A DNA stretch of 25,000 nt from Leptospira alexanderi serovar Manhao 3 str. L 60 (GTDB lineage Bacteria > Spirochaetota > Leptospiria > Leptospirales > Leptospiraceae). The DNA lies in the NCBI RefSeq assembly GCF_000243815.2, contig NZ_AHMT02000065.1:1-25000 (forward strand). The letters are read 5' to 3'. Position 1 is the stretch's first letter; each line of letters opens with the position of its first letter. Of this stretch, positions 1-18,425 are shown piece after piece. The notes below the pieces were generated by a model. That model worked only from the letters and a program-made list of their open reading frames with translations. It was not told the DNA's origin and did no database searches. Made by a program: the position numbers and the translations under genes.

Positions 1-1029
1 ATACAAAACAAGAGAAAAGAATTAGAACGGAAAACAGACAAGCTCAAGGAAGCTGTAAAATTCTTAAAAAAGCACAAAGACCGTCGTCGGGTTCATCTCT
101 ATGAGAGAAATTGCGATCTACAAAAAAGAAGAAATGGCTTTATCGTAGGTTACAATGCGCAGGCGGCGGTCGATTATAAATCAAACATGATCATTTCATA
201 ATGTGTTGAGACCGGACAATCGGATACTCAGTTTACAGAAAAGATGATTCAAAAAGTTGAATCCTGTTATTCTTCTTTACTCATCCCTACATAATAGAGT
301 GTCCAAAATTCTACATCTAAACGGGGATTTGTGCTAAAATTGGCGGTACTCCTTTATGTAGAGATCAATAAAATCAAAAGACCAGGATTTAAGAAAAATT
401 CAATATGTCTTGGATGCGGGTTATGCGAGTGAGGCTAACTTCCGCAGTTTAAAAGAATTCGACCTTTATTGCCCGGACCAGAAAATAACAAAATTATTTC
501 AAGTGGGGAAAATTCCTAAAGCCCCAAAATCCACTCAACGTAAACCAAAATCGATCCGGTTTACGTATGAAAAGAAATTGAATCGATTCATCTGTCCGAC
601 AGGTAGAGTTCTTAAATTCAGAACGGAAAAATATCTTCATGGAAAAGATAGCTATTCGGATTTTCGTTCGACTAGTTGTTCCGGTTGTCGTTTAAAACAG
701 TTTTGTTCCAAGGGAAAATCAAAGTCTATTTTGGTAAATTCTAAGAATCTAAAAAGAAATTATATCCATTCGAGTTCGGCAAAGAATTATCATCCGGATC
801 AGATGAACAACTTCTATACGATGGAGATGCGAAGAAATCTAAGTGAACCTCAATCCAGAACCGTTTACTCCAAAAGATTTCCTTCCATTGAAGGTGTATT
901 CGGTGCAATCAAAGGTTCTCGCGGAGGAAATCCTTTTTGACAAAGGGAATCGAAAAAGTATCCACTGAATGGTCGGAAAGATGTTCTGCTCACAATATTG
1001 CCAAGCTTTGTGGATTTCGTTATATTTAA
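1..1029 (+). pseudogene. Broken IS1182-like transposase (5' end outside window)
   Basis: Remnant of a DDE transposase of the IS1182 type. The first frame reads into a conserved GYNAQAAVDYKSN segment and stops at about 200. The same frame resumes (VETGQSDTQF) up to a stop at about 293. After an inserted miniature element the reading continues as LDAGYASEANF, which carries the second catalytic-Asp region, and then a Cys-rich segment (CSGCRLKQFC) to 940. The C-terminal part (GIEKVSTEWSERC) is in another frame and ends at a TAA at 1027-1029. There are thus at least one internal stop, one insertion and one frameshift, so it cannot make an active transposase. Family assignment comes from these motifs only and the IS name is unknown. 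Left end lies outside the window. Confidence 0.75.
281..367 (+). mobile_element. Miniature inverted-repeat element, copy 1
   Basis: An 87-bp segment bounded by 20-bp imperfect inverted repeats: the left end contains CTACATAATAGAGT, and the right end read backwards contains CTACATAAAGGAGT (about 16 of 20 positions agree). It interrupts the transposase remnant. A second copy with the same ends and a shared core (TGCTAAAATTG.CGGTACTC) lies at 9851-9934 in the opposite orientation. It has no coding capacity, which suggests a MITE-like element moved in trans. The insertion boundaries are approximate. Confidence 0.6.
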
Positions 1030-1349
1030 TTTCCGAACGAAGGTGTTCCGATGTCGCCAGGTAGTATGAAAAAATTTAAATTCGAATCAGGTTTAAAATA
1101 GAGGTTTTTTCTCCGTCTCTTTTTCAACAGGCTCGTGGGGAGAGGCGGCGGGAAAACTCGGGAAATTTTTCTCTATCAGAAAATCATACTTCTTGCAAGT
1201 AAAAAGCCTCATTCTCGTCGGAACACTTGCATTTTATTGTATGTAATGTTCTAACCACTAACCCCTAATCACTAACACGTCGGAACACTTGAAAAATATC
1301 AGCTTTTGATCCTTATGATCCCAAAAGCCTTCTTAATTTGTGGGGTTGG
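1030..1349. other. Intergenic region with dispersed short repeats
   Basis: No credible gene. It holds two direct copies of CGTCGGAACACTTG (1216-1229 and 1278-1291). Between them is a 27-bp tract of CTAACCACTAA type (1251-1277), whose reverse complement matches sequence beside the CRISPR array at 6694-6720 and 6778-6804 (about 24 of 27 with the second). This is probably a dispersed Leptospira intergenic repeat. Confidence 0.5.
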
Positions 1350-1555
1350 TTATGGTAAGGCGGGGATGACGATCCAATCTTGAATCGTTCGCAAATCCAT
1401 TCCGTTCCATTCTTCTCCGGCCTCGATCGTATAACGAAATATTTCCCCGACCGGCCCGGTGAGTGGCGCTAAGGAAAGATTCGCGTGTTGAGGAATATCC
1501 GCATTTCTGATTTTTTCCAACACGAGTTCTCTTATTGAATTTTTACTTCTTCTCC
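1350..1555 (-). pseudogene. Fragment of CzcA-type heavy-metal RND pump
   Basis: Only about 55 recognisable codons remain, reading LVLEKIRNADIP, then LSLAPLTGPVGEIFRYTIE, then MDLRTIQDWIVIPAL. This matches the porter-domain part of CzcA/CusA-type RND efflux pumps (normally over 1000 residues). The reading stops at 1350, just where the family continues past the DW.VIPAL motif. The upstream side joins the truncated adaptor gene directly, so most of the pump and the end of the adaptor have been deleted. It cannot encode a transporter. Confidence 0.7.
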
Positions 1556-2190
1556 GCTTTCTTCTCCGCTCAGTTGAGATTTCGGAACGTCGCAGATGAT
1601 CCAATATGAAGTACCGGAAACTGAGTCGAGTTCTTTTGGATTAAAACCGATCGTTCTCAATTTGGATTCGGCTTCCGCCCTTCCGCTTTTGCGACCGCAA
1701 AGTTGGACTCCGCTTCAGTGACGTCTCTTCTCGTCGCGGCTTGATTGACGTACATGTCTCTCACTCTCGTCAGATCCTTGAACGCTTTGGAGGCGACTAC
1801 GCGAGTGCGTTTGTATTCTGAGTAGAGATGGGTCGTTTCTCCCGAATCGAAAAGAATCAGTTTTTCACCGGAGTTTACAGAAGTGTTGATGCTTGCGATT
1901 ACACGAGCCGAGGCAATTACGGAGAAGTCGGCGTTTCCCTTTCTGATTTTTTGATATACCAAACGTGCAAGTCCGGGATAATCTTTTGGAAATTCGATTT
2001 TTGCCCCTGCTTCGGAGACATGAGGGCTAGTTACTTTTTCCAATTTCCAGTGTTCTTGCGTTTTTTTAGATAAGTTCCAGTTATATAGAAAGATCGAAAG
2101 AGTAAGGATGAGAAACGCCGCGGACAAAACCGATTTCGGCCTTGTTTGATAGAATGCGAGTAGAGAAAAAAAGATATTTTTCAAAATCAT
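1555..2190 (-). pseudogene. Truncated, frameshifted CzcB/HlyD-type periplasmic adaptor
   Basis: Membrane-fusion adaptor of a metal RND efflux system. Starting at ATG 2190 there is a membrane anchor (FLILTLSIFLYNW, roughly residues 26-38), then a stretch resembling the adaptor's lipoyl/hairpin region (YKRTRVVASKAFKDLTRVRDMYVNQAATRRDVTEAE). The frame ends at 1657, but the family sequence continues in another frame (AEAESKLRTIGFNPKEL, then SGTSYWIICDVPKSQL) to about 1565. It then gives way to the CzcA fragment. A frameshift near 1680 plus a deletion inactivates it. Its start codon overlaps the stop of the outer-membrane gene (ATGA), showing the original operon. Confidence 0.7.
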
Positions 2191-3548
2191 CTGCCAATTT
2201 CCAAAGCGGTACTTCCTAACGTGTAGTTGACGGATTCGAGGCTTCCGATTCGATTCGATTGAAGTCGGAGCATTTTTAGAAAATTGTCGCTGTAAGCTTC
2301 GAAAAAATCGGCGAATTCCAAAATCGTTAAATACTTTTTACGATAATTCTCCAGCATTAAACTTGCCAGATTTTGATAATCTTTAGTAAAGGAATTCTTA
2401 TATTCCAAAAGTAATCTTTCCTTTTCTTTGGCTTTTCCGACGACGGAAAGGACTTCGGCTTTGATCTTGATTTTTTTCCTCATACTTTGCTTTTTTCGAA
2501 GCGAGAATCAATTCGGATTCCCGAATGTTTCCTTGATTGCGATCGAACGTGGGGATTGACATGGAAACAGTAAAACCGTAGTAATTATTGACGTAGTTTC
2601 CCGCGGGGTCCCAACTTCCTCCGAGTGTCAAATCTGGAATCGCCAAAGACCTTTGGAGAGCGAGGTTCGTCTCTTCGGCTTTGATTCCAAATTCCAAGGC
2701 TTTAAGATCGGGTCTTTTTTCAAAAGCGATGGAAAGGAGTTCCTGGTCACTTTTGGCAAGGATCGAATTTTGTTTTTCGCCCAGGTCGGTAGTTTTGATT
2801 TCTAAGATCGCTTCCGAATAATTCGGTTCGTTGAGTAATAATTTTAGAATATTCTCTTTTTCTATAATGTCGTTTACTATTTCAGAGTGGTCCGTTTCGA
2901 GTCGAAACAGGATGGATTTGAGTCTTAGAACTTCGGAGAGTAGAATGTCCCGATTTTTATAGACCGCTTCTGAACTTTTAATCGTCTTTCGAATGGAACG
3001 AATGTTTTCGTCGAAAAATTCGAGGGATTTTTTAGAAAAAATAATTTGTAAAATGTGACTCTCAATTCCAGTTTGAGCGCCCTTAAAAGGTCGTAAAAAT
3101 CCTGTTCTTTTGTATTGGTATTCCATTGGGCGATACGAATTCGTTTATCACGTTTTCCCGCTAATACGAAAATCTGTTCGATTTGAATTGTGGTCTGACC
3201 GTTTCTTGTCGTGTCCAAATAGCGGTTGGTATTTTGATTATAGATGTTTTGGTCTATGGAAAGGATAGGGTTATCCCAGAGGCTAGTTTGAATGATTTCC
3301 GCTTTGGAAGCTTCTATCTCCAAGCGTTTTGCGAGAAGAGATAGGTTATTTCTTAAAAAAGTCTCTTCCGCTTTTTTGAGATCAATTTTGATTTTCTTGG
3401 GAGAAGCGGACTTCTCTTTGGAGAGATGTTCCTCGAAAAAGGCCGGAGAATCTCCGTTGTTTTCCGATAGGATTTCGGATGAAAGAAAGAATAGTATAAT
3501 AAACTGAATTATGTAGATAAAAATGACGCGTTGGGCCGATACGTACAT
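2187..3548 (-). pseudogene. Frameshifted CzcC/TolC-type outer-membrane efflux protein
   Basis: Outer-membrane channel component of a CzcCBA-like cation efflux system, read in three frames. The N-terminal part (ATG 3548, hydrophobic leader in the first 25 or so residues, then KAEETFLRNNLSLLAKRLEI) runs to about 3030. The middle part (KKSLEFFDENIRSIRKTIKSSE to LILASKKAKYEE) runs from about 3045 to 2480. The end (KIKAEVLSVVGKAKEKERL to TLGSTALEIGR) runs to the stop at 2187. Both breaks fall at A/T homopolymers (near 3028-3044 and 2471-2478). Joined, the parts give a normal-length protein of about 450 residues. GGAG precedes the start. Real decay is likely because the partner genes are also deleted, but homopolymer sequencing errors could explain these two shifts. 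Confidence 0.75.
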
Positions 3549-3606
3549 ATTCGGCTCCGGAATTACTTTTAGAGAAGGGTGATTGCCTAGGGTTCGAGAG
3601 ACTGTT

Positions 3607-3966
3607 TTAGGAAATTGGCGGAGGAAGGTTGATTAGGAAATATGAAAGTTTTTCATTAAATCCAATTTGAAGGACAAAGACCCAAGGAATCGTCTTTATT
3701 TCCGATCGAATTGAAAACGTATTCGATTCGGCGGTTTCGGATTCGATCAAATCCTCAAGCCAAAATTGAGGAAGATCTTTGTCTTCTCCTTCGAAAGAAC
3801 AGGAAGGAGGAAGTTTGCCCTTTCCGGTTTCGAACGTTCCGAGTTTCTCCCAAATGTTTTTTGGTTCCGCGTTTTCGGAAAGCAGGGGTACGAACGAAAA
3901 AAGGTAAAGTAAGAAAGCCGGAAGCAATGCAAAAGTGTGATTTCGAATGAGTCCGGTCGGTTTCAT
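3607..3966 (-). CDS. Small exported hypothetical protein
   Basis: Predicted 119-residue protein, function not recognised. I chose ATG 3966 (MKPTGLIRN...) because the longer reading needs a TTG at 3984. The N-terminus has the form of a signal peptide: [10 protein letters not shown] followed by a hydrophobic run ([17 protein letters not shown]) and a polar SENAEP stretch, with no lipobox cysteine. The rest is acidic and unremarkable, with a single Cys. It sits upstream of and in the same direction as the decayed czcC-like gene, 58 bp away, and may be an accessory protein of that operon. No clear Shine-Dalgarno is visible, and I cannot exclude that it too is non-functional. Confidence 0.45.
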   Translation of the reverse strand: MKPTGLIRNHTFALLPAFLLYLFSFVPLLSENAEPKNIWEKLGTFETGKGKLPPSCSFEGEDKDLPQFWLEDLIESETAESNTFSIRSEIKTIPWVFVLQIGFNEKLSYFLINLPPPIS

Positions 3967-3984
3967 GGAGAACAATTTCAACAA

Positions 3985-4110
<126 letters not shown>

Positions 4111-4566
4111 AATCTCCTTTATGGTGGGAATTACTTAAGTGCTTCATGGAAAAGGATGTTTTTCTTTTTGGAAAGTTTCCATCTTTAGAATCTCATCCAA
4201 GAAAAATCATAATACGGTGCGCCCGATAGAACCGAATTTGTCGTGTTTGCAATTTTTTTCCTGGACGATTCCCGAAGTTGCAAGTATGTTTCGGATCGGT
4301 TTTTTGTGAATTCTTGCGGTTCCGGTCGATCATTATAAAACTTTAATATATTTAGAAATTCGCAAACGGTTTTTTGTACAACTACTCGGTGTTTGTCTGG
4401 GCGGAGGCATCTGTGGAAACGGTTCGATTTTGAATCGTAAAACTCGTTTCCGCTTATCGAAAAGTGGAACGATTGAAAAAAAACCCGAGTGTATCATGTT
4501 TCTTTCGAGATCGTATGGGGACAATGATTGGGATTTGTCGATAATGAGTTGATATCCATTTAGAGT
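4111..4566. other. Intergenic region
   Basis: Nothing convincing is seen: no RNA gene and no ORF with a ribosome-binding site. A guanidine riboswitch ahead of the SMR gene was looked for and not recognised by eye. Confidence 0.4.
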
Positions 4567-4573
4567 AAAGGAG
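4567..4573 (+). promoter_or_regulatory. Ribosome-binding site deciding the SMR start
   Basis: AAAGGAG lies 8 nt before ATG 4582. The in-frame GTG at 4573 overlaps this site and so is unlikely to be the start. Confidence 0.6.
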
Positions 4574-4581
4574 TGTGGGCT

Positions 4582-4902
<321 letters not shown>

Positions 4903-5352
4903 AGTAATTTAAAATCCGATTTTATTTAAAACCTATTCCAAAATCTTGAAATAAGTCAGCTGCATACAATCGTTCGCAACAAAACGCGGTGGTTCTCGCA
5001 GCTTACGCCCTTATTGGTTTCGAGCAGATTTTTGCGCGGTTCAATTTCTGCGGTAGTTTTCACATTCTAAGGTTTTGAAACGGGTTTTTAAGTTCGTGAA
5101 AAAACGGACACCTCGTAGATGTTTGCAAAAAGAGTATCTCTGAATTGAATCAAAATCGGTGTTGTAGAGTCGGGAAAGGATTCGAAACGGAGGGTTCGAA
5201 TCGAAGTATATTCGAGACGGATATATAAATTTTTTGGAATTCAAAAACTGAATTTGACGAAAAATGGTCTCAAGAAATCAAAGATCGAATTGCGTGCGGT
5301 AGGAAAACAGAGTTCTCAAGAATGAAAAAACGAAAAGTTCAAAGGTCGTCGT
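4903..5352. other. Intergenic region
   Basis: No gene is supported. The stretch 4960-5060 (TCGTTCGCAACAAAACGCGG and following) looks like a Leptospira dispersed intergenic sequence, but I found no second copy in this window. AAAGG at 5341-5345 may serve as the ribosome-binding site for the next gene. Confidence 0.4.
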
Positions 5353-6504
<1,152 letters not shown>

Positions 6505-6511
6505 AAGGATT

Positions 6512-6560
6512 CAAGAAATCTGAAAGGAAATGATTTTTATAATCGGATTCAGATTTCTTG
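6512..6560. repeat. Inverted repeat after the acyltransferase gene
   Basis: A perfect 13-bp inverted repeat, CAAGAAATCTGAA (6512-6524) and TTCAGATTTCTTG (6548-6560), with a 23-nt loop. It begins 8 bp after the stop codon. There is no T-run after it, so a classical intrinsic terminator is not shown. It may be a transcript-end hairpin. Confidence 0.5.
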
Positions 6561-6681
6561 TATGTCTTATGGGTTTGTTCTTTTGCGATACGTTTCGTTA
6601 TGATTTTTTCCAGCTGATAATCTTTTAGCGGATTTTGCGGGGAAGTTACTTGCACAATCGTTAAAGTTATTAATCCACGTG

Positions 6682-6832
<151 letters not shown>

Positions 6833-6849
<17 letters not shown>

Positions 6850-7777
6850 TGTGGAGAATAGGCCAGGAACGGGCGGAAAAGAAGGTGATCCACCTGGTTC
6901 AACCCCACGCATGTGGAGAATAGGGAATCTTGAAGAACTTTGGCGATCCGGAAATTCGGTTCAACCCCACGCATGTGGAGAATAGTGTGGCTTGTGGAAG
7001 GCCGCTTAGTTCCTGGCGGTTCAACCCCACGCATGTGGAGAATAGTCCCATTCAAGTTCCAACTTCTCCTGGTCGGCCGGTTCAACCCCACGCATGTGGA
7101 GAATAGAACATTGAGAAACGGACTTTTTAAAATCTCTTCGGTTCAACCCCACGCATGTGGAGAATAGAACTATTCTCTTTCCGAAGCGATTGACGTCGCC
7201 GGTTCAACCCCACGCATGTGGAGAATAGCGGGAGAACCCGTATACAGAATTGTGGCAGCACGGTTCAACCCCACGCATGTGGAGAATAGTCAACGGAATG
7301 ACGCTATGGAAGTTCTGTGATCGGTTCAACCCCACGCATGTGGAGAATAGGATAGATGGATTGCAGTCAGTTGGTGAATCGTCGGTTCAACCCCACGCAT
7401 GTGGAGAATAGTAATGATTAGTTTACGTTTGGAAATAGTAGCCCGGTTCAACCCCACGCATGTGGAGAATAGATCGGGGATCGTTAGAATCCGATCTCGG
7501 CTTTGGTTCAACCCCACGCATGTGGAGAATAGTCCGATTCTATCATATTCTTCCGAAATGTTTCCTGGTTCAACCCCACGCATGTGGAGAATAGCGGGAG
7601 AACCCGTATACAGAATTGTGGCAGCACGGTTCAACCCCACGCATGTGGAGAATAGTATCAAACAGGTTGTGAATTGGTTCGACTTCCCGGTTCAACCCCA
7701 CGCATGTGGAGAATAGCTCCAAACGGGGATGGTATGAGTAATACCTTTCGGTTCAACCCCACGCATGTGGAGAATAG
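6833..7777 (-). CRISPR. Type I-E CRISPR array, 16 repeats and 15 spacers
   Basis: Repeats of 29 nt begin at 6833, 6895, 6957, 7017, 7078, 7139, 7200, 7261, 7322, 7383, 7444, 7504, 7566, 7627, 7688 and 7749. Spacers are 31-33 nt, mostly 32. Read on the minus strand the repeat is CTATTCTCCACATGCG followed by TGGGGTTGAACCG, the type I-E form. Its hairpin is CTCCAC/GTGGGG with an ATGC loop, and TTGAACCG is the 8-nt 5' handle. The leader side is therefore next to cas2 (7778 onward). The leader-distal repeat (6833-6861) is degenerate at its end. The last repeat base is G in 12 repeats and A in three (those starting at 6895, 7504 and 7566). The spacer at 7229-7260 is identical to that at 7595-7626. 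Spacer targets were not identified. Confidence 0.98.
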
Positions 7778-7828
7778 GCTAAAAGTTTGTATAGGAATCT
7801 TAAGAATTATGTCTGTTCATTCGATTCA
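7778..7828 (-). promoter_or_regulatory. CRISPR leader (short)
   Basis: The 51 AT-rich bases between the cas2 stop and the first repeat are the only available leader. Type I-E leaders normally carry the promoter and an IHF-type bending site for spacer integration. On the minus strand a TATACA sequence at about 7787-7792 could be part of a -10 box. The array promoter may lie partly within cas2. Confidence 0.5.
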
Positions 7829-9050
<1,222 letters not shown>

Positions 9051-9094
9051 AACGAATTGATTGTCGGATTTCTCAATTGAAAGGACAAGCGCGG

Positions 9095-9131
9095 CAGAAT
9101 GAAATTCTGAAAAATAAATTAGTCTATTATA
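9095..9131 (-). promoter_or_regulatory. Candidate cas1-cas2 promoter and dyad
   Basis: On the minus strand TATAAT (9131-9126) lies in AT-rich sequence about 75 bp upstream of cas1. The -35 match is weak. Between it and the gene is a perfect dyad CAGAAT-GAA-ATTCTG (9095-9109), which could be an operator or a leader hairpin. A promoter is expected here because of the gap behind cas6e. Confidence 0.35.
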
Positions 9132-9321
9132 AATTAAGAATATAATAAATGAATATTGTTTTGGTAATAGTTTGTGTTTCGGAGGATTAAAAGAAATCGA
9201 CCGAAACCGCTCGGCAAGTTCGTGATAAAATGTAGTGATTTTTGAACGTTATGTCTCTTTGTTGGCTATGGATTTTGAGTAGGCTTTATTTGCGGCGCTT
9301 GCGAGGGTTTTGTCTCATTAA
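9132..9321. other. Left part of the cas6e-cas1 gap
   Basis: AT-rich intergenic sequence with no recognised gene or repeat. Confidence 0.4.
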
Positions 9322-9567
9322 TTAACGTGAGCAGGGTCGTAAGAAAGTTTGGCGAATAAGAAACTAAAGTGCAACGACTCGCTATGGGCGTCGTCGCAGC
9401 TCGCGAATTTCATAGATAAAATAGCTCGCGACCGCGTTTTAACTCAATGTTGCTGCCTACGATCGCAACATAATGCTCCAATTCCTTCGGAATTTAACTC
9501 AATGTTTCTCCCTACGGGTCGAAACATATAATCGCTTTCGCATTTTGTTATATCGAACTCACGTTAA
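9322..9567 (+). repeat. Dispersed element with TTAACGTGAG ends, copy A (246 bp)
   Basis: Bounded by TTAACGTGAG (9322-9331) and its inverse CTCACGTTAA (9558-9567). Apart from one internal block it is nearly identical to the reverse complement of 18824-19015. Copy A has 54 extra bases around 9445-9500, where an AACTCAATGTT...CGCAACAT module appears twice in diverged form. It has no coding capacity that I can support. MITE-like structure is inferred from the ends. Confidence 0.85.
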
Positions 9568-9850
9568 ATAATCTCGGAATTTAATTTGTGGAATGAAATT
9601 GTTTTTAGTAAATTATAAATTATTAATAATTTGTGGCGAGTCCTGTATGGAAAATGCGATTGTTATATTGCGATCGAGGAAGTTTGGAGGCCTTTATAAA
9701 TCATTCGGCAGGGATTTAGTTTCTTATTCGTCAAAATTTTTTTATATCGAGGATATGATTGTTAAGTCGTTAGGAACAAAACGAGGTAGCTCCCACGGAT
9801 TACGTGGAAGTTTATAGGTTTTTAAAAACGTCTTTTCAGTGTTAAACTAT
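9568..9850. other. Intergenic region between repeat elements
   Basis: Nothing firm is seen. A 74-codon plus-strand reading (9593-9817) has no ribosome-binding site and a composition unlike the genes here. Confidence 0.4.
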
Positions 9851-9934
9851 TGATCTTCTATATAAAAGAGTACCGTCAATTTTAGCATAAATTTCCCGTG
9901 GCAGAACCTTGGGAACTCTATTATATAGAGATCA
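9851..9934 (-). mobile_element. Miniature inverted-repeat element, copy 2
   Basis: An 84-bp element whose ends, TGATCTTCTATATAAAAGAG (9851-9870) and, read backwards, TGATCTCTATATAATAGAGT (9934-9915), form a near-perfect inverted repeat. The core matches copy 1 at 281-367 in the opposite orientation. Confidence 0.65.
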
Positions 9935-10100
9935 GTAATAGGAGTTCCTACAATTCTAAAATCTTGAGACAAGTTCTAAAACGAAAAATGGCTCAAATAC
10001 CCAAACTCGGTCGAAAAAGAAAAAAAGAGCATCAAATAACACGCATGCGAGGGATTCAAATCCAAAAAGCGAAATGAAATGAAACTATTCAAATCGACAT

Positions 10101-13539
<3,439 letters not shown>

Positions 13540-13544
13540 TGTCT

Positions 13545-15146
<1,602 letters not shown>

Positions 15147-15157
15147 AAGGTTCCTCT

Positions 15158-17953
<2,796 letters not shown>

Positions 17954-18007
17954 TGATTCTCTGTGTTTCAAATGACAGATTGATTTTTCTTTTTGTGTCT
18001 GCGCCAT

Positions 18008-18037
18008 CCCTACGGTGGTGATTATACCGCTGTAGGG
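18008..18037 (-). promoter_or_regulatory. Candidate cas3 promoter with overlapping dyad
   Basis: On the minus strand a perfect TATAAT (18026-18021) is nested in a dyad: CCCTAC (18008-18013) pairs with GTAGGG (18032-18037), and CGGT with ACCG inside. The -35 region (TGTGAA, 16 nt upstream) is weak, as expected for a regulated promoter. A regulator binding this dyad would control the whole effector operon. Confidence 0.5.
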
Positions 18038-18242
18038 GATTGTTCACATTTTTGAAAGATTTCGAATTCAAGATGTCTCATCTAGGAATTTGATTTCAAC
18101 AGCCGTAATTTTGGTGGATATTCAGTATCATTTTTGGGAAATCCGTTCGAATGATAATTTTCCTCCTCATAGGAACGGAGGGTCATGTGTAATGAACTGC
18201 TTTGATTATATTCCGTGTAATATTGTGGATCTGAATCTTCTA
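18038..18242. other. Upstream region of cas3, no supported gene
   Basis: AT-rich. A minus-strand reading of 24 codons starting at 18170 (ATG AGG AGG) has no ribosome-binding site. No other feature is supported. Confidence 0.35.
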
Positions 18243-18305
18243 TTATTTGTGTTCTTTGGGATTCTGCGGTCTCACAAATATGGATTTTATTCTCTTTTTG
18301 GTCAT
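18243..18305 (-). CDS. 20-codon mini-ORF with strong ribosome-binding site
   Basis: ATG 18305 is preceded by GGAGGT (18315-18310) at good spacing, the strongest Shine-Dalgarno in this upstream region. It encodes a basic 20-residue peptide beginning MTKKRIKSIF, ending in TAA. The promoter for it should lie around 18330-18400, which includes the 18-nt site matched by the nearby crRNA-like element. It could be a CreT-like mini-toxin held silent by Cascade, a leader peptide of the cas transcript, or chance. It has no recognisable homologue and is too short for composition tests. Confidence 0.4.
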   Translation of the reverse strand: MTKKRIKSIFVRPQNPKEHK

Positions 18306-18361
18306 AATGACCTCCATATTTTTCAAAAAATAGGCAAAGCTGTAAAATGTCGATCAATAAA

Positions 18362-18379
18362 TGTAAAGTTGCACAAAAA
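18362..18379 (+). promoter_or_regulatory. Candidate Cascade-binding site (seed match of the crRNA-like element)
   Basis: TGTAAAGTTGCACAAAAA here is identical to the first 18 nt of the spacer-like segment at 18455-18472 and in the same orientation. The three bases before it are AAA, whereas the copy in the element is preceded by the repeat handle ACCG. Beyond 18 nt the two diverge. Seed-only pairing beside a PAM-like triplet is the arrangement that would give binding without cleavage. Confidence 0.55.
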
Positions 18380-18425
18380 TAGTTTTTTTAATGTCAAAAA
18401 AGTTCTCTTTAAAAAAGTAAGCAGT

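Noticed and set aside
6862..7748. Self-targeting by array spacers within this window
   Set aside because: No match was noticed by eye, but no systematic search was possible, so nothing is claimed.
9593..9817. 74-codon plus-strand ORF between the repeat elements
   Set aside because: No ribosome-binding site, no recognisable domain, rich in AT-derived codons.
18082..18357. 91-codon minus-strand ORF from a TTG, upstream of cas3
   Set aside because: No ribosome-binding site before the TTG, composition unlike the genes here, and it overlaps the mini-ORF that does have a strong one.
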